A DNA stretch of 11,298 nucleotides from Gammaproteobacteria bacterium. GTDB lineage: Bacteria > Pseudomonadota > Gammaproteobacteria > UBA6429 > Thiohalophilaceae. Where the stretch lies: assembly GCA_011052165.1 (NCBI GenBank), contig DRJN01000246.1:1-11298 (forward strand). The letters run 5' to 3'. This document shows, piece after piece, positions 7,833 to 11,298 of the stretch (position 1 is the stretch's first letter; each line of letters begins with the position of its first letter). The position numbers were made by a program, and so were the translations under genes. The notes under the pieces are model-generated. The model was not told where the DNA came from and searched no databases. It worked only from the letters and a program-made list of their open reading frames with translations.

Positions 7833-8759
7833 TTAATTTACGAAAAATTCTCTTGCCTCATCGACATCTTTTTTAATCTGCACCGTCAGGGCTTCCAGTG
7901 AATCAAAGCGTTCTTCATCGCGCAACTTGTGACGAAAGCTGACCTGGATATGCCGCCCGTAAATATCCTTGTCAAAATCAAACAAATAAACTTCCAGCAG
8001 GGTACGGGTACCATCGACAGTGGGCCGGATACCGAGACTGGCGACTCCGATCAGGGGCTCTTGATCCAGGCCGTAAACCTCTACTGCAAAAATTCCCTGC
8101 AAAGGGGAGACTTTCCGGTGCAAATGAATATTCGCAGTTGGAAACCCCAATTGCCGTCCCAGCTTTGCGCCGTGCGCCACCCGACCGCTCATGCGGTAGT
8201 CCCGCCCCAGCAGTTCCTCCGCCCGCGCCATATTCCCCTCCGCCAGCGCCTGACGAATGCGGGTGCTACTGACCCGTTCACCCATCACGGAAAAAGTATG
8301 CATGTCTACCACTTGAAAATCGTATTTCTGCCCGGCTTCGCTGAGTATGATAAACGTTCCTTCGCGCTCACGACCAAAACGAAAATCATCGCCCACCACC
8401 AGGTAACGCAACCCCAGCCCATTGACCAGAATGTCTTCGATAAACTGCGTATGCGGCATTTGCGCCAGCATATCATTAAAGGTCAAACACAGGACACGAT
8501 CCACCGCATAGCGATGCAGCGCCTGCATTTTTTCACGAAAACGCATCAGCCTCGGCGGTGAAGCCTGCGGAAAAAAATATTCCTGCGGCTGCGGCTCGAA
8601 GGTAATCAGTGTCGTCGGCAGATGTAATTCAGTCGCTTTCTCTGCAAGCTGACCAATAACAGCCTGATGCCCAAGATGTACCCCATCAAAGTTGCCAATG
8701 GTGGCAACACATCCATGATGACGTTTTCGAAGATTATGCAGACCCCGAATCAGCTCCAT
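7833..8759 (-). CDS. ribF: Bifunctional riboflavin kinase / FAD synthetase
   Basis: RibF phosphorylates riboflavin to FMN and adenylates FMN to FAD in the cytoplasm. The 308-residue protein has an N-terminal nucleotidyltransferase domain with TIGNFDGVHLGH (20-31, HxGH-type motif), VVGDDFRFGREREG (121-134) and RVSSTRIRQAL (162-172). A C-terminal flavokinase domain has SGRVAHGAKLGRQLGFPTAN (191-210) and GIRPTV (243-248). The frame extends one codon to a TTG at 8762, but the adjacent ATG at 8759 gives MELIRGLHNL, which matches the E. coli N-terminus (MKLIRGIHNL), and an AGGTTGG ribosome site precedes it. It is the first gene of the ribF-ileS-lspA-fkpB-ispH unit. It lies 151 bp after murJ, with its own likely promoter in that gap. 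Confidence 0.97.
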   Translation of the reverse strand: MELIRGLHNLRKRHHGCVATIGNFDGVHLGHQAVIGQLAEKATELHLPTTLITFEPQPQEYFFPQASPPRLMRFREKMQALHRYAVDRVLCLTFNDMLAQMPHTQFIEDILVNGLGLRYLVVGDDFRFGREREGTFIILSEAGQKYDFQVVDMHTFSVMGERVSSTRIRQALAEGNMARAEELLGRDYRMSGRVAHGAKLGRQLGFPTANIHLHRKVSPLQGIFAVEVYGLDQEPLIGVASLGIRPTVDGTRTLLEVYLFDFDKDIYGRHIQVSFRHKLRDEERFDSLEALTVQIKKDVDEAREFFVN

Positions 8760-8800
8760 CAACCCAACCTGCGCATATTTTTCAGCGCGAATAAAAGAGA

Positions 8801-8832
8801 GCGATTATATCGCAATGGAAAGATGAGCGGAA
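8801..8832 (-). promoter_or_regulatory. Candidate promoter of the ribF operon
   Basis: On the minus strand a perfect TATAAT (8804-8809) lies about 45 bp upstream of the ribF ATG. The element 17 bp further upstream (8827-8832, TTCCGC) is a poor -35 match. The -10 is embedded in a small palindrome, GCGAT at 8801-8805 and ATCGC at 8809-8813. The rest of the 151-bp murJ-ribF gap shows no terminator for murJ, so read-through from murJ is also possible. Confidence 0.5.
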
Positions 8833-8910
8833 ATAATAAGCTGGCAAGAGCAGGGCGGCTGATGAGACCGGGTGATTCTTCCTGTGGCGAGAATAATAAA
8901 CAGAACTTTT

Positions 8911-10473
8911 TCAGTGGCTTTCACTCGGCCTGCGTAATATAGCGAAGCGCATGCCCAGAAGCCATAGGCCGCTAAAATAGATCCCGATTCCAGCCGGGAT
9001 AATCAGCGCCAAATGCAAAACACGTTCGAGTACACTGGCCCGCATCCAGAATGCCGTCCCGCCCTCCAGCCATAACAACAGGATCAGCATCATGGCGCTG
9101 GCGATCCCCACCTGTAGAAACAGCCGCCACCAGCCGGATTCAGGTTGATACACCTGCTGATGCCGAAGGCCACGCAGCAACAGGCTGGCATTAAGAATCG
9201 AGGACATCGTGGTCGCCAGCGCCAGCCCGGCATGGGGACCACTGAAATCCAGATAACGCATACCTAAAACAAAGATCACATTGAGCAGCATGTTGGTCAC
9301 CATGGCGATCAGCGCAATACGCACCGGGGTGCGCGTATCCTGGCGGGCAAAATAACCCGGCGCCAGCACTTTGACCAGGGAAAATCCCAGCAATCCCAGG
9401 GAATAAGCCATCAGGCTTAGACTGGACATGTTCACATCCCGTGCCGAGAATTGACCATGCCGAAACAGGGTGCTGAGCAGGGGCACGGCCAACACCGCCA
9501 GCGCGATCGCCGCCGGTACGCCAATAATCACGACCCAGCGCAACGCCCAGTCGAGCATGTGGGAAAAAGCTTTGGGATCACCCTCGGCATGTTTTTCCGA
9601 CAGTTTAGGCAGGATCACGGTCGCCAGGGCAATGCCGAATACGCCCAGCGGAAATTCAAGCAGGCGATCAGAATAATACAGCCAGGAAATACTGCCTGCG
9701 GCCAGAAACGAGGCGATCAGAATATCGAACAGCAGGTTTATCTGCATGGCCGAAGATCCGACAATTCCCGGCAGCATCAGTTTCATAATCCGGCGCACTC
9801 CCGGATGATGAAAGCCCCAGCGCGGCCAGCGCAGGAATCCCAGCCGCTTCAGTGCGGGAAACTGAAAGCTCAGTTGCACGGCGCCCGCAATGAATACTCC
9901 CCAGGCCATGGCCATAATGGGCTGCGCCATATGCGGCGCCAACCAGAGAGCGGCGCTTATAAGAATAAGATTCAGAAAGACCGGGGTGAAAGCCGGCACC
10001 GCAAACCGGCCATAGCTGTTAAGGATGCCGCCCGACAGTGCGATCATGGAAATAAACAGTATATACGGGAAGGTAATGCGCAGCATGGCGGCGGTTAAAT
10101 CAAACTGCGCGGGATTGTTCAGATAGCCCGGCGCAAACAAGATCACCAACAACGGTGAGGCCAGCACACAGGCGGCGGTCATCAGAAACAAAATTCCGGC
10201 CATGGTGCCGGCCACATTTTGCGCCAGCGCCACCACTTCTTCCTTTTCCTGGTTGACTTTGTATTCCGTCAACACCGGCACAAAAGCCTGCGAGAAAGCG
10301 CCCTCGGCAAACAGGCGACGCAGGAAATTCGGAATCTTGAAGGCCACGAAAAAAGCGTCGGTGGTGCCGCCCACCGGGAAAATATACGCCACCACCATAT
10401 CCCGCAGCAGACCGGAAATCCGCGAAATCAGCGTCATGGTGCTCACTACCGCGGTTGATTTAATCAAACTCAC
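8911..10473 (-). CDS. murJ: Lipid II flippase MurJ (MviN)
   Basis: MurJ moves lipid II across the inner membrane for peptidoglycan synthesis and belongs to the MOP exporter superfamily. The 520-residue protein is hydrophobic throughout, consistent with the family's 14 membrane spans. The N-terminus MSLIKSTAVVSTMTLISRIS aligns with E. coli MNLLKSLAAVSSMT. Functionally important charged residues known from E. coli MurJ are kept: Arg18, Arg24, Asp39 and Arg52 (in ISRISGLLRD, GGTTDAFFVAFKIPNFLRR and LFAEGAFSQAFVP). The start is GTG at 10473, with AGGGA nine bases upstream, so the non-ATG start is well supported. The position between divergent rpsT and ribF is the pseudomonad arrangement. A 202-bp gap separates it from rpsT and must hold both promoters. 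Confidence 0.97.
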   Translation of the reverse strand: MSLIKSTAVVSTMTLISRISGLLRDMVVAYIFPVGGTTDAFFVAFKIPNFLRRLFAEGAFSQAFVPVLTEYKVNQEKEEVVALAQNVAGTMAGILFLMTAACVLASPLLVILFAPGYLNNPAQFDLTAAMLRITFPYILFISMIALSGGILNSYGRFAVPAFTPVFLNLILISAALWLAPHMAQPIMAMAWGVFIAGAVQLSFQFPALKRLGFLRWPRWGFHHPGVRRIMKLMLPGIVGSSAMQINLLFDILIASFLAAGSISWLYYSDRLLEFPLGVFGIALATVILPKLSEKHAEGDPKAFSHMLDWALRWVVIIGVPAAIALAVLAVPLLSTLFRHGQFSARDVNMSSLSLMAYSLGLLGFSLVKVLAPGYFARQDTRTPVRIALIAMVTNMLLNVIFVLGMRYLDFSGPHAGLALATTMSSILNASLLLRGLRHQQVYQPESGWWRLFLQVGIASAMMLILLLWLEGGTAFWMRASVLERVLHLALIIPAGIGIYFSGLWLLGMRFAILRRPSESH

Positions 10474-10606
10474 TCTGGACGTTCCCTGCGATATGGCTGA
10501 CTTCGTTATTAAGTAACTGTTTTTACTTGCTATTCAATGATGGCGAGCAAGCATAGCATGCCTGCCTGGTAACGACGAACCCGTTCTGAAGCGGCTTCAA
10601 AAAGAA

Positions 10607-10635
10607 TTGACAAAAACAGCGGAAGACCGCAAACT
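10607..10635 (+). promoter_or_regulatory. Candidate rpsT promoter
   Basis: A perfect -35 hexamer TTGACA is present at 10607-10612. With 17-bp spacing the -10 would be CAAACT (10630-10635), only a three-of-six match, so the call rests mainly on the -35 and on its position 64 bp before the rpsT start. The rest of the rpsT-murJ divergent gap (10474-10606) shows no stronger promoter on either strand. Confidence 0.3.
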
Positions 10636-10663
10636 ACGCCGCTTTTACGAGTCTATAGACGTT

Positions 10664-10670
10664 CAGGAGA
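10664..10670 (+). promoter_or_regulatory. Ribosome binding site that fixes the TTG start of rpsT
   Basis: CAGGAGA is a near-consensus Shine-Dalgarno, six bases before the TTG at 10676. The frame continues upstream to a TTG at 10607, but that extension is not conserved S20 sequence. This site therefore decides the start. Confidence 0.85.
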
Positions 10671-10675
10671 ACAAA

Positions 10676-10936
10676 TTGGCGAACTCAGCACAATCCAGAA
10701 AACGCGCACGCCAGGGCGAAAAACGCCGCCAGCTTAATGCGGGGCAGCGCGCCACCTTCCGTACCTTCATCAAGAAAGTGATTGCCGCTATTGAAACGGG
10801 AGACAAGGAACAGGCTCAGACTGCCTACAAAACTGCCGTATCGGTGATCGACAAGACGGTGACCAAGGGTCATATCCACAAGAACAAAGCCGCTCGTCAT
10901 AAAACCCGCCTCAATACCCGCATCCGGGCCATGTAA
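10676..10936 (+). CDS. rpsT: 30S ribosomal protein S20
   Basis: S20 binds 16S rRNA early in 30S assembly. Starting at TTG 10676 gives 86 residues beginning (M)ANSAQSRKRARQGEKRR, the S20 signature, against 87 in E. coli. The product is strongly basic (Lys/Arg-rich) throughout, with the typical KGHIHKNKAARHKTRLNTRI C-terminus. E. coli rpsT also starts with UUG, where the weak start contributes to translational autoregulation by S20. The same choice here suggests that control is kept. It is divergent from murJ and is followed 13 bp later by a strong terminator hairpin. Confidence 0.97.
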   Translation: MANSAQSRKRARQGEKRRQLNAGQRATFRTFIKKVIAAIETGDKEQAQTAYKTAVSVIDKTVTKGHIHKNKAARHKTRLNTRIRAM

Positions 10937-10949
10937 GGCCAGATGTTGA

Positions 10950-10992
10950 CAGCATAAAAAAAGCCGGTCAATGACCGGCTTTTTTTATGCTG
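10950..10992 (+). terminator. Rho-independent terminator of rpsT, symmetric (bidirectional)
   Basis: A perfect stem runs from 10950 to 10992. GCCGGTC and GACCGGC surround a 3-nt AAT loop, flanked by seven A on the left and seven T on the right, then GCAT/ATGC. It follows the rpsT stop by 13 bp. Because of the A-run it would also terminate leftward transcription. Confidence 0.95.
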
Positions 10993-11011
10993 CCTCTGCG
11001 AACCTGGCTCT

Positions 11012-11043
11012 GTAGGTTGGGTAGAGCGATAGCGAAACCCAAC
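11012..11043. repeat. Palindromic repeat family, copy 3 (single unit)
   Basis: One unit resembles an arm of the copies at 2717 and 7720, but with stem GTTGGGT/ACCCAAC instead of GATGGGT/ACCCATC. The core AGAGCGATAGCGAA differs from the copy 1 core in one base (GATA for GAAA in the loop). The stem change affects both partners of a pair, so base pairing is kept. Confidence 0.7.
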
Positions 11044-11058
11044 GCCGCAAATCACCGG

Positions 11059-11111
11059 CGGTTAAAAGGGTGGTGGCTGTAGCGTAGCGGAAGCCGCACC
11101 TCTTTTAACCG
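11059..11111. repeat. Second palindromic unit with CGGTTAAAAG inverted ends
   Basis: CGGTTAAAAG (11059-11068) and CTTTTAACCG (11102-11111) are exact reverse complements. Inside lies another hairpin in which GGCT pairs with AGCC around GTAGCGTAGCGGA. This has the same layout as the neighbouring unit: stem, three-base bulges, GC clamp, short loop. The 294-bp stretch from rpsT to the next gene contains the terminator, these two units, and an AT-rich promoter region. Confidence 0.65.
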
Positions 11112-11169
11112 TCCGAGTGGATTTGCATTGTTATATTTTTCTTTAAATTTCATATGGTTATGAGACACC

Positions 11170-11197
11170 TTGAACTTTGCCTTATATGGTATATACT
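11170..11197 (+). promoter_or_regulatory. Promoter of the vapB-like gene
   Basis: TTGAAC (11170-11175) and TATACT (11192-11197), separated by 16 bp, are close to the sigma-70 consensus. They lie 34 bp before the start codon. The palindrome GTATATAC (11189-11196) overlaps the -10, and GATATATAT follows at 11202-11210. These are candidate operator half-sites for autoregulation by the antitoxin, as is common in VapBC modules; that part is inference. Confidence 0.6.
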
Positions 11198-11230
11198 CTT
11201 CGATATATATTGTTGTGATTGGAGAATATC

Positions 11231-11298
11231 ATGGGATCTCATATAGCAAAAATTTTTATGAATGGTCGAAGCCAAGCTGTGCGCTTACCTAAAGAATA
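11231..11298 (+). CDS. vapB: VapB-type antitoxin, N-terminal 22 codons (runs off window)
   Basis: The ATG at 11231 follows a GGAG ribosome site (11221-11224) by six bases. The visible residues, MGSHIAKIFMNGRSQAVRLP then KE, carry the AKxFxNGRSQAVRLP signature of VapB antitoxins. These bind DNA through an AbrB/SpoVT-like swapped-hairpin fold and neutralise a VapC PIN-domain RNase. The partner toxin would be expected just downstream, outside the window. The AT-rich upstream region differs from the housekeeping genes to the left, which is consistent with an acquired module. The family call is good; the presence of an intact toxin gene is unknown. Confidence 0.8.
   Translation, partial: MGSHIAKIFMNGRSQAVRLPKE

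Noticed and set aside
7929..8561. 210-codon + strand frame opposite ribF, and 206-codon + strand frame 6389-7009 opposite ileS
   Set aside because: Both are fully antisense to well-identified conserved genes, lack recognisable domains, and are explained by codon bias of the real gene.
9451..10098. 215-codon open frame on the + strand, opposite murJ
   Set aside because: It lies wholly within the certain murJ gene on the other strand, has a low-complexity Gln/Arg/His-rich product typical of antisense frames, and resembles no known protein.
10607..10675. N-terminal extension of S20 from a TTG at 10607
   Set aside because: The TTG is part of a TTGACA promoter-like element and the added residues are not S20-like; the AGGAG at 10665 points to 10676.

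Overview
This window looks like chromosomal DNA from a gammaproteobacterium. The gene order rpsT - murJ - ribF - ileS - lspA - fkpB - ispH - pilE - pilY1 is the one known from Pseudomonas and relatives. The ribF-ileS-lspA-fkpB-ispH part is also the classical enterobacterial operon. Protein motifs agree with this. Genus cannot be fixed from the sequence alone. Nearly all of the window is conserved core genome. No previously undescribed multi-gene system was found.

Layout: positions 1-2659 (+ strand) hold the distal end of a type IV pilus cluster: the C-terminal 700 residues of PilY1 (the gene enters from outside the window) and a PilE-type minor pilin. A GC-rich hairpin lies between them. Positions 2660-2866 are a convergent intergenic region filled with palindromic repeats. 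From 10473 down to 2867 (- strand) run murJ (lipid II flippase), ribF (FMN/FAD synthesis), ileS (isoleucyl-tRNA synthetase), lspA (signal peptidase II), fkpB (peptidyl-prolyl isomerase) and ispH (last step of the MEP isoprenoid pathway). From ileS to ispH the gaps are 11-21 bp, so this is almost certainly one transcript. A perfect TATAAT upstream of ribF suggests where it starts. Divergent from murJ is rpsT (ribosomal protein S20), which uses a UUG start and ends in a strong symmetric terminator. After it come a repeat cluster and, at the right edge, the first 22 codons of a VapB-type antitoxin behind a good promoter. This probably marks entry into accessory DNA.

The most interesting non-coding signal is a family of short palindromic units in three intergenic gaps (2717-2797, 7720-7811, 11012-11111). 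Each unit predicts a hairpin of the same design: an outer stem, a purine-rich internal loop, a GC clamp and a short loop. The outer stem shows a compensatory A-T to T-A change between copies. One copy sits inside the ribF-ileS operon, directly upstream of an ileS GTG start with no evident Shine-Dalgarno. A second point is an eight-G run inside pilY1, which recalls the phase-variable poly-G tract of the Neisseria homologue pilC. Several starts are best set downstream of the longest open frame or are non-ATG: rpsT TTG at 10676, ribF ATG at 8759, ispH ATG at 3826 (or 3805), ileS GTG at 7678 and murJ GTG at 10473.
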